DNA of 64,000 bases from Pseudomonadota bacterium. GTDB lineage: Bacteria; Pseudomonadota; Gammaproteobacteria; Burkholderiales; Thiobacillaceae. Shown one piece after another: positions 42,077 to 50,454 of this stretch. Below the pieces are notes generated by a model that saw only the letters and a program-made list of their open reading frames with translations, was not told the DNA's origin and did no database searches. How positions within the stretch are numbered: the stretch's first letter is position 1; each line of letters starts with the position of its first letter. Made by a program: the position numbers and the translations under genes. The stretch is taken from contig JAKADC010000001.1 in the NCBI GenBank assembly GCA_021820845.1, forward strand, positions 62,001 through 126,000, given 5' to 3'.

Positions 42077-42433
42077 CTAGTGCGTCGAGCCGAACGAGGG
42101 ATCGCGCGTGCCGGGCGGCAGCGGCAGGCCGGCGTAGCGGCTGGCCTGCGCGATCGGTCCCCGGGGAAACAGCTTGTAAAGAAACTTGTATCCGCCCAGT
42201 CCACCGTATTCGTCTTGCAGCGCCTTCACCAGCATGCGTGCGGTGACGGCGTCGCCGTGGACGGCGTAGCACTCGCGCAGATAACGAATGATCGACAGAT
42301 GACCGTCGGTCAGTTCCAGTCCGTCCTGGCGCGCCATCGCGATGGCCTGTTCCTCGCTCCACGGTGCGAGTTCGACGAGGTGGCCGCGCGGTCCCGTGTG
42401 TTCCTGCGCCATCATCTTGTTGATGTCCAGCAT
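42077..42433 (-). CDS. Second TusE/DsrC-fold protein lacking C-terminal cysteines
   Basis: 118 residues. The DsrC fold is recognised from LELTDGHLSIIRYLRECYAV near residue 38, ARMLVKALQDEYGG near residue 65 and YKLFPRGPIAQASRYAGLPLP near residue 84. The arm ends PPGTRDPSFGSTH without Cys, and the earlier conserved Cys position is Ser. Only one Cys remains, near residue 55. So, like the gene at 13.5 kb, it cannot carry out the usual DsrC/TusE thiol chemistry. AAGGAGAG precedes the ATG. It is convergent with alr. Confidence 0.8.
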   Translation of the reverse strand: MLDINKMMAQEHTGPRGHLVELAPWSEEQAIAMARQDGLELTDGHLSIIRYLRECYAVHGDAVTARMLVKALQDEYGGLGGYKFLYKLFPRGPIAQASRYAGLPLPPGTRDPSFGSTH

Positions 42434-42530
42434 GACGCTCTCCTTGTCTGCGACGGATGTCCTGTTTATAGGTTGAGCGTGCGAAAAACGAAACGCGCTT
42501 CGCGTTGCCGACGCGGGGCGACGAGAAGAT

Positions 42531-42842
42531 TCAGCCGGGCGGGGCGGGATGTGCGGACGCGACGCGGGGCGCCAGCGAAAAACATTCGAGGTGCCGCTCG
42601 CCCTGGATGAATGCCGCACAGCCGAGCTCACTGACGGCCACGTCGAGAGCGGCCGAAAACGCGGCGTAGCCGGCGATGTCCTCATAGACTTCCATCCACA
42701 GGGCCGGATCGTCGCAGCGGCGGAAACGGCGGGGCGCGGTGCCGCAGTGGGCCGCCATCATCGTCAGCAGGGCGTCGATCCTTTCCGCGGCTGCGGCTTC
42801 CTGGTCGGGATCGATGCGGTAATAGGCGTAGGCGTGCTTCAC
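42531..42842 (-). CDS. DUF4936 family protein
   Basis: 103 residues, starting MKHAYAYYRIDPDQEA, directly after the ygfZ stop with no gap. It looks like a ferredoxin-like alpha/beta fold (WMEVYEDIAGYAAFSAAL near residue 50) similar to small antibiotic-monooxygenase-like or DUF4936 proteins. The function is unknown. Strict adjacency to ygfZ suggests a shared operon and perhaps a role linked to iron-sulfur proteins. Confidence 0.7.
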   Translation of the reverse strand: MKHAYAYYRIDPDQEAAAAERIDALLTMMAAHCGTAPRRFRRCDDPALWMEVYEDIAGYAAFSAALDVAVSELGCAAFIQGERHLECFSLAPRVASAHPAPPG

Positions 42843-43871
42843 CTATTCGGGCAGCGCATAGGGGAGCGGCTTCAGGGCCAGGGCCGGACCGTCGGCCGCC
42901 TTCAGATGCAGCGTTTGCGTGTTCGCGCTCTCGACCTGGGCGACGGCGAGGACATCGAAGCCGCCGTCGGGGGCCGGCGCCACGTTGACCACGGTGCCGG
43001 TCGCCTGCCCGTCGATGTCGGCGCTGTACAGGCTGTCGCCGGGCGCGGCTTCCGCTTCCACGTGCGCGAGGAACATGCGGCGCTTGAGCTTGCCGAGATA
43101 CTGGCTGCGCGCGACGATTTCCTGGCCCGGGTAGCAGCCCTTGCGGAAGCTGACGCCGCCGATGACTTCGAGATTGACCATCTGCGGAACGAACTCCTCC
43201 TGGGTGGCGGCGACGATCATGGGAATGCCTGCGCTGAGGCGCAGCCAGTCCCAGACGGGCGCGCCGACCGGCACGGCCGACTGCCGCAACGCTTCCCACA
43301 CAGCCGCCGCACGCGCTGGCGCGACCGACAGGACGAACTTGTCGGCGCCGAGGCGGATTACCTGCCCGGCCTCGGCCGAAACGCTGCGCAGCGCCGCGTC
43401 AGGAATTGCGCCCATGGCGCGGGCCACGGCCGCGCTTGCGAGCGGGCCGGCGACCACCAGCCGCACCGTCTCGTCGCTCGCGTCGCGTGCCTGCACCTTG
43501 GCGCGCAGGATGAACATGGACAGACGCTTCAGCACCCCGGCGAGGATGTCCCGCGAGAGTTGCAGGCAGTAATCCTCGCCCTGCCGCCATACGAGGAAAT
43601 TGCCCAGCAGCCGGCCCTTCGGGTTGCAATAGCCGTTCCATTGTGCGGCGTCCGTTCCCAGCGCAAGCACGTCGTTGGTCAGCTGGCCCTGCAGGAATGC
43701 GGCTGTGTCCTCGCCGCGGAACGCGATCACGCCGAGCTGCGACAAATCCGCGACAATGGTGCCGTCGACCGCGGCCGTGCGCTCGGCGACGGGATCTCCA
43801 TAGCGCAGCACGGCGTCACCGTCGATCGCGGCGCCTTGGGCTTGCAGAAACGTTTTCCAGGTATCGATCAC
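42843..43871 (-). CDS. ygfZ: YgfZ, folate-binding iron-sulfur cluster repair protein
   Basis: 342 residues related to the glycine-cleavage T protein. The family signature KGCYPGQEIVARSQYLGK with its conserved Cys is near residue 245; FRGEDTAAFLQGQLTNDV is near residue 50. YgfZ helps maintain certain [4Fe-4S] enzymes such as MiaB, using folate. The divergent gene is ygfX-like, similar to the sdhE-ygfX/ygfZ neighbourhood of gammaproteobacteria. Confidence 0.93.
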   Translation of the reverse strand: MIDTWKTFLQAQGAAIDGDAVLRYGDPVAERTAAVDGTIVADLSQLGVIAFRGEDTAAFLQGQLTNDVLALGTDAAQWNGYCNPKGRLLGNFLVWRQGEDYCLQLSRDILAGVLKRLSMFILRAKVQARDASDETVRLVVAGPLASAAVARAMGAIPDAALRSVSAEAGQVIRLGADKFVLSVAPARAAAVWEALRQSAVPVGAPVWDWLRLSAGIPMIVAATQEEFVPQMVNLEVIGGVSFRKGCYPGQEIVARSQYLGKLKRRMFLAHVEAEAAPGDSLYSADIDGQATGTVVNVAPAPDGGFDVLAVAQVESANTQTLHLKAADGPALALKPLPYALPE

Positions 43872-43923
43872 GATGCGGTCCAGTCAGAGAGGGATGCGAT
43901 GAAGGCCAAAAGTGTACACGCTC

Positions 43924-44355
43924 ATGCGCGAGATTGAGCTCAAACCCTCGCGGTTGTTGGGGCTGTTGCTGCTGGGCGGGGGAGGGCTGGTGCTGGCCGC
44001 CATCTCGATGGCGGACCTGCCGGCCGGCATCGCGCTCGTGCTTGCGGGGGCGGCAATCGGCCTGGGCGCGTGGTGCTGGCGCCGGACCCTGCGGACGGCA
44101 AGCCTGCGGATCGCACCGGACGGTCGCCTGCAATGCCTGGATGACGCGGCCGGGTGGCACGACGCCGAGGTGCTCGGCGACAGTTTCGTGTCGGCCGCGC
44201 TGATCGTGCTGCGCTACCGGCTGACGGGCCCGCGGGTGCGCAGCCTGACGCTGCTGCCTGACAGTGCGGAGCCGGAAGACCTGCGTCGGCTCAGGGTATG
44301 GCTTCGGTGGGGACGCCGCACACGCTCGGACACAGGGTTCCCGGGCGCGGGTTGA
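43924..44355 (+). CDS. YgfX-like (CptA) small membrane protein
   Basis: 143 residues from the ATG at 43924; a GTG at 43912 is an alternative. The start [12 protein letters not shown] is followed by two hydrophobic segments (about residues 12-32 and 36-55) and a soluble C-terminal half. This fits the YgfX family, which in E. coli was reported as the toxin-like partner of SdhE; no sdhE is adjacent here. The last 65 bases overlap the convergent nadB gene. Confidence 0.65.
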   Translation: MREIELKPSRLLGLLLLGGGGLVLAAISMADLPAGIALVLAGAAIGLGAWCWRRTLRTASLRIAPDGRLQCLDDAAGWHDAEVLGDSFVSAALIVLRYRLTGPRVRSLTLLPDSAEPEDLRRLRVWLRWGRRTRSDTGFPGAG

Positions 44356-45916
44356 GCACGGTATTGCCGGCGATCGGCAGGGTCTCGGGATAGTCGCGGC
44401 TGAAATGCAGGCCGCGGCTTTCCTGCCGCAACTGCGCCGAGCGGACGATGAGGTCGGCGCTTTGCACCAGGTTGCGCAGCTCGATCAGGTCGTTGGATAC
44501 GCGGAAGTTGCGATAGAACTCGTCGATCTCGGCCCGCAGCAGGCGGATGCGGTGCGACGCCCGCGCCAGCCGCTTGTTGGTGCGCACGATGCCGACGTAA
44601 TCCCACATGAAGCGGCGCAGCTCGTCCCAGTTATGCGAGATCACCACCTCCTCGTCGGGATCGGTGACGCGCGACGCATCCCACGGCGGCAGGCTGAGCG
44701 ACGGGGCCGGCGGGGTGGCGAGAATGTCGCGCGCCGCGGCATGGCCGAACACGAGGCATTCCAGCAGCGAGTTCGACGCCAGCCGGTTGGCGCCATGCAG
44801 GCCCGTGAAGGTGACTTCGCCGACGGCGTGCAGGTTGCACAGGTCGGTGCGCGCATCGATGTCGGTGACGACGCCGCCGCAGGTGTAGTGCGCGGCCGGC
44901 ACCACCGGGATCGGCTGGCGCGTGATGTCGATGCCGAGTTCGAGACAGCGGCCGTAGATCGTCGGGAAATGCTCGCGCACGAAATCGGCTGGCTTGTGGC
45001 TGATGTCGAGGTAGACGCAGTCGATGCCGCGCTTCTTCATCTCGAAGTCGATCGCGCGCGCCACCACGTCGCGCGGCGCCAGTTCACCACGTTCGTCGTG
45101 GAACTGCATGAAACGGCTGCCGTCCGGCAGCAGCAGGCGGCCGCCTTCGCCGCGCACCGCCTCGGAAATGAGGAAGGACTTGGCGTGCGGGTGGTACAGG
45201 CAGGTCGGGTGGAACTGCACGAATTCGAGGTTGGCGACCCGGCAGCCGGCACGCCAGGCCATGGCGATGCCGTCGCCGGTCGAGGTGTCGGGATTGGTCG
45301 TATACAGGTAGACCTTGCCGGCGCCGCCCGTGGCGAGCACGGTATGGCCGGCGGCGAAGGTTTCGACCTCGCCGGTGCCCTTGTTCAGCGCATAGGCGCC
45401 GTGGATCTGATGCTCCTCGCCGCCGGCACGCTTGCCGTTGATGAGGTCGATGGCGACGTGCTGCTCGAAGGTCTCGATGTTGGGATGGGCGCGTACCCGG
45501 TCGAGCAGGCTGGTCTGCACTGCGTGGCCGGTGGCGTCGGCCGCATGCACCACCCGGCGCTTGGAATGGCCGCCCTCGCGGGTCAGGTGCAGGCCGCCGG
45601 GGGTCTGCAGGTCGGGGGTGAAGGCGACGCCGTTCGCGGTCAGCCACGCGATCATGTCGCGAGCCTGGCTGGCGACGAGCCGGGTGACCGCCTCGTCGCA
45701 CAGGCCGGCACCGGCCACCAGGGTGTCGTGGACGTGCGCCTCGATCGAGTCGCCGCTGTCGACCGCGGCCGCGATCCCGCCCTGCGCCCAGTCACTGGCC
45801 CCGTCGGTCATCTCGCGCTTGGTGACGATGGCGACCCGCCGCTGGTCGGCAAGCTTGAGCGCCGTGGTCAGCGCCGCAAGGCCGCTTCCGAGGATGAGGA
45901 CATCGTGTCTGTGCAT
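44291..45916 (-). CDS. nadB: L-aspartate oxidase
   Basis: 541 residues from the ATG at 45916 ([23 protein letters not shown]-binding GSGLAA). The covalently unrelated succinate-dehydrogenase-like fold includes [24 protein letters not shown] near residue 235 and [20 protein letters not shown] near residue 368. It oxidises aspartate to iminoaspartate for NAD synthesis. It is divergent from rpoE, as in Escherichia coli. Its 3' end overlaps the ygfX-like gene. Confidence 0.95.
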   Translation of the reverse strand: MHRHDVLILGSGLAALTTALKLADQRRVAIVTKREMTDGASDWAQGGIAAAVDSGDSIEAHVHDTLVAGAGLCDEAVTRLVASQARDMIAWLTANGVAFTPDLQTPGGLHLTREGGHSKRRVVHAADATGHAVQTSLLDRVRAHPNIETFEQHVAIDLINGKRAGGEEHQIHGAYALNKGTGEVETFAAGHTVLATGGAGKVYLYTTNPDTSTGDGIAMAWRAGCRVANLEFVQFHPTCLYHPHAKSFLISEAVRGEGGRLLLPDGSRFMQFHDERGELAPRDVVARAIDFEMKKRGIDCVYLDISHKPADFVREHFPTIYGRCLELGIDITRQPIPVVPAAHYTCGGVVTDIDARTDLCNLHAVGEVTFTGLHGANRLASNSLLECLVFGHAAARDILATPPAPSLSLPPWDASRVTDPDEEVVISHNWDELRRFMWDYVGIVRTNKRLARASHRIRLLRAEIDEFYRNFRVSNDLIELRNLVQSADLIVRSAQLRQESRGLHFSRDYPETLPIAGNTVLNPRPGTLCPSVCGVPTEAIP

Positions 45917-45970
45917 GGTGACTGGCGATGATAGCAGGCTTGGGGCGGGGCCTGATAACCCCCGGGAAAG

Positions 45971-45998
45971 TGAACTTTTCGGACCTGATACGATCACA
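45971..45998 (+). promoter_or_regulatory. Candidate sigma-E-type autoregulatory promoter
   Basis: TGAACTT at 45971-45977, 16 bases, TCACA at 45994-45998. This resembles the sigma-E consensus (GGAACTT, about 16 bases, TCnnA) and lies about 60 bases before rpoE, which is usually autoregulated. A separate TATACT at about 46020-46025 could serve as a housekeeping -10. Confidence 0.5.
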
Positions 45999-46056
45999 CA
46001 GTGCGGAAGATGCGGTCACGTATACTTTCACCATAAACATAAAGCAGCAGGGAGAT

Positions 46057-46653
46057 ATGTCGGACCGCGAACTGGATCAGGTACTGGTCGAACGCGCCCA
46101 GCAGGGTGACAAGCGCGCTTTCGAGCTGTTGGTGAGCAAGTATCACCGCAAGCTCGGGCGGCTGTTGTCGCGCATGGTGCGGGACGCGGCGGAGGTGGAA
46201 GATATTACGCAGGAAGCGTTCATCAAGGCGTATCGCGCTTTGCCGGGGTTTCGCGGCGAAAGCGCCTTTTACACCTGGCTCTACCGCATCGCAGTCAACA
46301 CGGCCAAAAACTATCTGGTTGCGCACAAGCGCATGCCGGTTTCGAGCGACGTCCTGTCGGAGGATGCGGAGAATTACGAGGATGGCGACCTGTTGCGCGA
46401 TATTGCGACGCCCGACGCGGAACTCCAGACCAAACAGATCGCCCAAGCGGTCAATGAGGCAGTCGATGCGCTGCCCGAGGAACTCAGGACAGCCATCACG
46501 CTGCGCGAAATCGAAGGCATGAGCTACGAGGAAATCGCCCAGATGATGGACTGCCCGATCGGCACCGTGCGCTCGCGGATATTCAGGGCGCGCGAGGCGA
46601 TTGCCGAAAAGATACGCCCGATGCTGGGCACCAGTCAGGACAAAAGGTGGTAA
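46057..46653 (+). CDS. rpoE: RNA polymerase sigma factor RpoE (AlgU)
   Basis: 198 residues from the ATG at 46057, after AGGGAG. Region 2 is [20 protein letters not shown] with [21 protein letters not shown] near residue 65-90; region 4 is [21 protein letters not shown] near residue 155. It directs the envelope-stress response and is held by RseA and RseB, encoded next. Confidence 0.97.
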   Translation: MSDRELDQVLVERAQQGDKRAFELLVSKYHRKLGRLLSRMVRDAAEVEDITQEAFIKAYRALPGFRGESAFYTWLYRIAVNTAKNYLVAHKRMPVSSDVLSEDAENYEDGDLLRDIATPDAELQTKQIAQAVNEAVDALPEELRTAITLREIEGMSYEEIAQMMDCPIGTVRSRIFRAREAIAEKIRPMLGTSQDKRW

Positions 46654-46655
46654 CC

Positions 46656-47198
46656 ATGTCAGCACTTCTCAGATCCAACCCCCTTCCCCAGCCCGAGCAG
46701 GCAGACGACCCGCACCTTCTGTTGTCCGCCGTGCTGGACGGCGAGACGGCGCGCGCGGAAACGGAGGCCTGCATCACGGCCCTGAAACGCGACGGGGCGT
46801 TGCGAAAGAGCTGGTCGGACTATCACCTGATCGGCGATCTGATGCGGGGCGAGGCGCCCGCGCAGGAAGGCTTCATGGCGCGCTTCTCGGCGCAGCTCGC
46901 AAACGAGCCGACGGTGCTCGCGCCGCGCCGGAGCGCCTGGCCACACCGGGCCGCGGTGGCGTCGTTTGCGTCGCTCGCGGTGTGGGGCGTGATCTCGCTG
47001 ACGCGAATGCTGTCGGACGAGCCCGCGGCGCTGCCGGTGGCCATGGCGCCGGGCTTCCAGCAGGCGTCGCTGTCGTCCGAAACGGCGAGCGAGGACGCCC
47101 GTCTTGCACCGTATCTGACGGCGCATCAGGAATTTGCGCCGATGACGGCCGTCTCCCCCTATCAGCCCGCGGTGGCCGTTGCGGTGGAGCCGCGCTGA
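46656..47198 (+). CDS. rseA: Anti-sigma-E factor RseA (MucA)
   Basis: 180 residues. The N-terminal sigma-binding domain includes [18 protein letters not shown] and [14 protein letters not shown] near residue 55; one membrane helix lies at about residues 92-108, followed by a short periplasmic region. Stress-triggered cleavage of such proteins releases the sigma factor. It starts two bases after rpoE and overlaps rseB by one base. Confidence 0.92.
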   Translation: MSALLRSNPLPQPEQADDPHLLLSAVLDGETARAETEACITALKRDGALRKSWSDYHLIGDLMRGEAPAQEGFMARFSAQLANEPTVLAPRRSAWPHRAAVASFASLAVWGVISLTRMLSDEPAALPVAMAPGFQQASLSSETASEDARLAPYLTAHQEFAPMTAVSPYQPAVAVAVEPR

Positions 47199-48145
47199 TG
47201 TGGGCATGGGCTGTCTGGAGGCAAGGGTGGCTGATCATGGGGCTTGCCGGACTGATGGCGCTGTCCGGCGAGGTGCGGGCCGACGCGGCGGCTGACTGGC
47301 TCGACCGCGCCGCGACCGCGGCCAGGCAGCAGAATTACAGCGGCGTCTATGTCTATCACCACGGCGAGCACGTCGAGGTATTGCGCGTGCTGCACAGCGC
47401 CGGCCCGAATGGCGAGCGGGCAAAAATCGAAATCATGGACGGCTCGTCGCGCCAGTTCCTGCGCGTCAACAACGATGTGTACTGCCACCTGCCGGACGGA
47501 AAGCACGTCCAGCTGGAGCGCAACGCGCTGCGGCGTTTCTTCCCTGACTTGCTTCCCACGCAGCCGGCCAGCCTGCTCGACTTCTACGAGGCCCGCCTGG
47601 GCGGGACCGAGCGCATCGCCGGGCGGCCGTGCCAGGTGGTCTCGCTCGCTCCCCGCGACGGCTACCGCTATGCCTACGACCTGTGGCTGGACAAGGGCAC
47701 CGGGCTGCCGCTCAAGGCCCGTGTCGTCAACGACAACGGAAGCGTGATCTCGATGTTCGTTTTCTCGGAAGTCCAGATCGGCAAGGCGCCGGAGATCCGC
47801 AATGACATGGCCGGAAAGATCGTCCAGCGAATCCAGGCGGACAAGCCGGTTGTGAGCGCGTGGAGCGTGACGCCGCCACCCGGATACGAGCAGGTGCAGG
47901 AGGCCGTGCGCGCATTGCCCGGCAAGTCCGCACCCGTGACGCATATGGTGTTTTCCGACGGCTTGAGCGTGCTGTCGATGTTCGTCGAGCCGGCGGATCC
48001 GCGCGTCCAGACCCTGCACGGCCTGTCGGCCGAGGGCGCGATCGGCATCTACGCGCGTCAGGTCGACGGCTACGTCGTGACGACCCTGGGCGAGGTGCCG
48101 AACATGGCACTCATCGAAACCGGCAACTCGGCGACGCGGAAGTAG
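47198..48145 (+). CDS. rseB: Periplasmic sigma-E regulator RseB (MucB)
   Basis: 315 residues with a signal peptide (ending VRA near residue 28). The large LolA-like domain begins WLDRAATAARQQNYSGVYVY and the small C-terminal domain includes THMVFSDGLSVLSMFVEP near residue 250. RseB binds RseA and shields it from DegS-type cleavage; it may sense lipid or lipoprotein stress. The start overlaps the rseA stop (TGATG). Confidence 0.93.
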   Translation: MWAWAVWRQGWLIMGLAGLMALSGEVRADAAADWLDRAATAARQQNYSGVYVYHHGEHVEVLRVLHSAGPNGERAKIEIMDGSSRQFLRVNNDVYCHLPDGKHVQLERNALRRFFPDLLPTQPASLLDFYEARLGGTERIAGRPCQVVSLAPRDGYRYAYDLWLDKGTGLPLKARVVNDNGSVISMFVFSEVQIGKAPEIRNDMAGKIVQRIQADKPVVSAWSVTPPPGYEQVQEAVRALPGKSAPVTHMVFSDGLSVLSMFVEPADPRVQTLHGLSAEGAIGIYARQVDGYVVTTLGEVPNMALIETGNSATRK

Positions 48146-48152
48146 CGCGGCC

Positions 48153-48575
48153 ATGCTCGAGCAAACAGCAGAAGTCGTCCGCACCGCGCCCGATGGCGTG
48201 TGGGTGCGCGCCGTCGAGCCTTCCGGCTGCGGAACCTGCGGCGGAAACGGGTGTTCGTCGCGCCGCATCGCCGAACTCTTCCAGCGCAAGCCGCGAAATT
48301 TCCTGGTCGACTGCGACCTGTCGCTGACGCCGGGGGACATCGTCGTGGTCGGCGTCGCGGACGGCAGCGTGTTGAAGAGCGCACTGCGGGCCTACGGCCT
48401 TCCCCTGGTGCTGATGATGGCCGGCGCGCTGCTCGGGCAGGCCTTCGGTCAGCCGGGCGATGGGGCCGCGCTTGCCGGTCTGCTGACCGGTGGCGCCGTG
48501 GGCTGGCTGATCGCTCGAGGCGGCCGGGCCGCCCGTCCTGCCGTGCTCCGGCGTGAACACAGAATCCTCTTTTAG
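48153..48575 (+). CDS. rseC: RseC/MucC sigma-E regulatory membrane protein
   Basis: 140 residues. A cytoplasmic N-terminal Cys cluster (CGTCGGNGC near residues 26-34) is followed by two membrane helices (about residues 85-105 and 108-125) joined by a short loop. RseC also relates to redox control of Rsx/SoxR in some species; the cysteines may bind a cluster. It follows rseB by 7 bases. Confidence 0.9.
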   Translation: MLEQTAEVVRTAPDGVWVRAVEPSGCGTCGGNGCSSRRIAELFQRKPRNFLVDCDLSLTPGDIVVVGVADGSVLKSALRAYGLPLVLMMAGALLGQAFGQPGDGAALAGLLTGGAVGWLIARGGRAARPAVLRREHRILF

Positions 48576-48596
48576 GTGATGAAAGGGCAGCCCTCG

Positions 48597-49997
48597 ATGA
48601 GAAAAGCTCTGGCGGTGATCGCGCTGTTGTTTACCGTATCGGTACCGGCGCTGGCGAAGGAAGTCATGGATGTGGCCGACCTGGTCCAGAAAGAAGGGCC
48701 GGCGGTCGTCAACATCAGCACGACGAAGCTCGTGAAGCGCGGGCAGGAAGGCATGCCGTTCGGCGACAAGGATATGCAGGAATTCTTCCGCCGCTTCTTT
48801 CCGGGCATGCCGCCGCCCGAGATCCAGGGTGGATCGGGGCCGATGCAGGAAATCCCGACGCGGGGCGAAGGCTCCGGATTCGTCGTCAGCAACGACGGCT
48901 ACATCCTGACCAACGCGCACGTGGTCAAGGGCGCCGACGAGGTGGTCGTCAAGCTGACCGACAAGCGCACGTATACCGCCAAGGTCGTGGGAACGGACCC
49001 GCGGACGGACGTGGCGGTCATCAAGATCACCGCGAAAAACCTGCCCGTCGTGACGCTGGGCGACCCGACCAAGCTGCGCGTCGGCGAAGCGGTGGCCGCC
49101 ATCGGATCGCCCTTCGGGTTCGAAAACTCGGTCACCGCCGGCATCGTCTCCGCCAAGGACCGCTCGCTGCCCTCGGAAACCTATGTGCCCTTCATCCAGA
49201 CCGATGTGCCGATCAATCCCGGCAACTCGGGCGGCCCGCTGTTCAACATGAAAGGCGAGGTTGTCGGCATCAACTCGCAGATTTACAGCCGCAGCGGCGG
49301 CTACATGGGCGTGTCGTTCGCGATTCCGATCGACGTGGCGATGGAGGTCGCGAAACAGCTCGAGAGCGGCGGCAAGATCTCGCGCGGCTGGCTGGGCGTG
49401 GTGATCCAGGAGGTGACGGCCGACCTGGCCGATTCCTTCGGGCTCGATCGCCCGCGCGGCGCGCTGGTGTCCGAGGTCCAGGCAGGCAGCCCGGCGCAGA
49501 AGGCTGGCTTGCAGTCGGCCGACGTCATCCTCGAATTCAACGGCAAGCCGGTGGAGAACTCCAGCGACCTGCCGCGCATCGTCGGCATGTCGAAGCCGGG
49601 AACGAAAATTCCGCTGCAGATCTGGCGCAATGGAAAAGCCCGGCAATTGAGTGTGGTGCTGGGTGAATTGCCCGGCGAGAATCAGCACGCCGCCAGCGAC
49701 TCCAAGCCGAGCAAGGCCATTTTGCGCGGCGGGGTCGTCCTGTCGGAACTGAGCGCGGATCAGCGGCGGGCGCTGGACCTGAAGTACGGGGTTCTCGTCG
49801 CGGACGCGACCGGAGATGCGGCGCGCGCCGGCATTCAGACGGGCGACGTCATTCTGGCGGTCAACAACACCAAGATCGCCAGCGTCGCGGTCTACCGCAA
49901 GGCCGTCGCCGACGTCCCCGCCGGCAAGACCGTCGCCCTTCTGGTGCGACGCGGCGACGGCTCGCTCTACGTTCCGCTGAGAATTTCGGGTGGCTAA
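48597..49997 (+). CDS. degP: Periplasmic serine protease DegP/MucD
   Basis: 466 residues from the ATG at 48597; in-frame starts at 48576 and 48579 are possible but the signal peptide (MRKALAVIALLFTVSVPALA) begins here. The trypsin-like triad is H108 in TNAHVV, D138 in RTDVAVI and S211 in GNSGGPLF. Two PDZ domains follow (about 250-345 and 370-460). It degrades or refolds misfolded envelope proteins and belongs to the sigma-E regulon; placement right after rseC matches mucD. Confidence 0.94.
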   Translation: MRKALAVIALLFTVSVPALAKEVMDVADLVQKEGPAVVNISTTKLVKRGQEGMPFGDKDMQEFFRRFFPGMPPPEIQGGSGPMQEIPTRGEGSGFVVSNDGYILTNAHVVKGADEVVVKLTDKRTYTAKVVGTDPRTDVAVIKITAKNLPVVTLGDPTKLRVGEAVAAIGSPFGFENSVTAGIVSAKDRSLPSETYVPFIQTDVPINPGNSGGPLFNMKGEVVGINSQIYSRSGGYMGVSFAIPIDVAMEVAKQLESGGKISRGWLGVVIQEVTADLADSFGLDRPRGALVSEVQAGSPAQKAGLQSADVILEFNGKPVENSSDLPRIVGMSKPGTKIPLQIWRNGKARQLSVVLGELPGENQHAASDSKPSKAILRGGVVLSELSADQRRALDLKYGVLVADATGDAARAGIQTGDVILAVNNTKIASVAVYRKAVADVPAGKTVALLVRRGDGSLYVPLRISGG

Positions 49998-50235
49998 GAC
50001 GCTCACGCTGTACACGCGCCAGGACTGTCCGCTTTGCGACGAGCTGGCAGAAGGCCTTCACGCCGTGCTCGGGACCAGCGGGCACGCCGTCGCGCCGGTG
50101 GACGTGGATGCCGATCCCTCGCTGAAGGCGAAATACGGCTGGGACGTTCCCCTGCTGTTCGATGGCGGCGCCGAGATATGCAGGCACGAACTCGACCTGC
50201 CCGCCATTCAGGAATGGCTGCGCGCCAATCCGTAG
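49990..50235 (+). CDS. Small glutaredoxin-like (DUF836) protein
   Basis: 81 residues from a GTG overlapping the end of degP by 8 bases. Thioredoxin-like fold LTLYTRQDCPLCDELAE with active-site C13/C16 and a cis-Pro strand WDVPLLFDGG near residue 55. This family is often encoded between degP and lepA in betaproteobacteria. Its redox partner is unknown. No signal peptide, so it is cytoplasmic. Confidence 0.88.
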   Translation: MAKTLTLYTRQDCPLCDELAEGLHAVLGTSGHAVAPVDVDADPSLKAKYGWDVPLLFDGGAEICRHELDLPAIQEWLRANP

Positions 50236-50374
50236 GACCGGCTGACGCAATCGCAGGGGACGGGTCGATTCGGGCGCACACCTTCGTCGCGGACCGCTTG
50301 CGGTGAGCGGCATCGCCGCATGTCCCGCTTCGCGGCCCGCCTCCCGGACCGGCCTTGCCATAGGCGCAAAATTG

Positions 50375-50403
50375 GTGTCAACAGGGCCTGACTCCGTTAA
50401 AAT
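50375..50403 (+). promoter_or_regulatory. Candidate sigma-70 promoter for lepA
   Basis: GTGTCA at 50375-50380, 17 bases, TAAAAT at 50398-50403. The predicted start near 50410 gives a leader of about 45 bases containing the hairpin at 50429-50446. Confidence 0.4.
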
Positions 50404-50428
50404 TCCGAAAGTTATCGCATCCCTTGCC

Positions 50429-50446
50429 GGGCACGGAAACGTGCCC
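50429..50446 (+). promoter_or_regulatory. GNRA-tetraloop hairpin immediately before the lepA start
   Basis: GGGCACG-GAAA-CGTGCCC, a perfect 7-bp stem with a GAAA tetraloop, followed by GTTTTGCT and the GTG start at 50455. It occupies the place where a ribosome-binding site should be; none is visible. It also resembles a weak intrinsic terminator. Confidence 0.5.
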
Positions 50447-50454
50447 GTTTTGCT

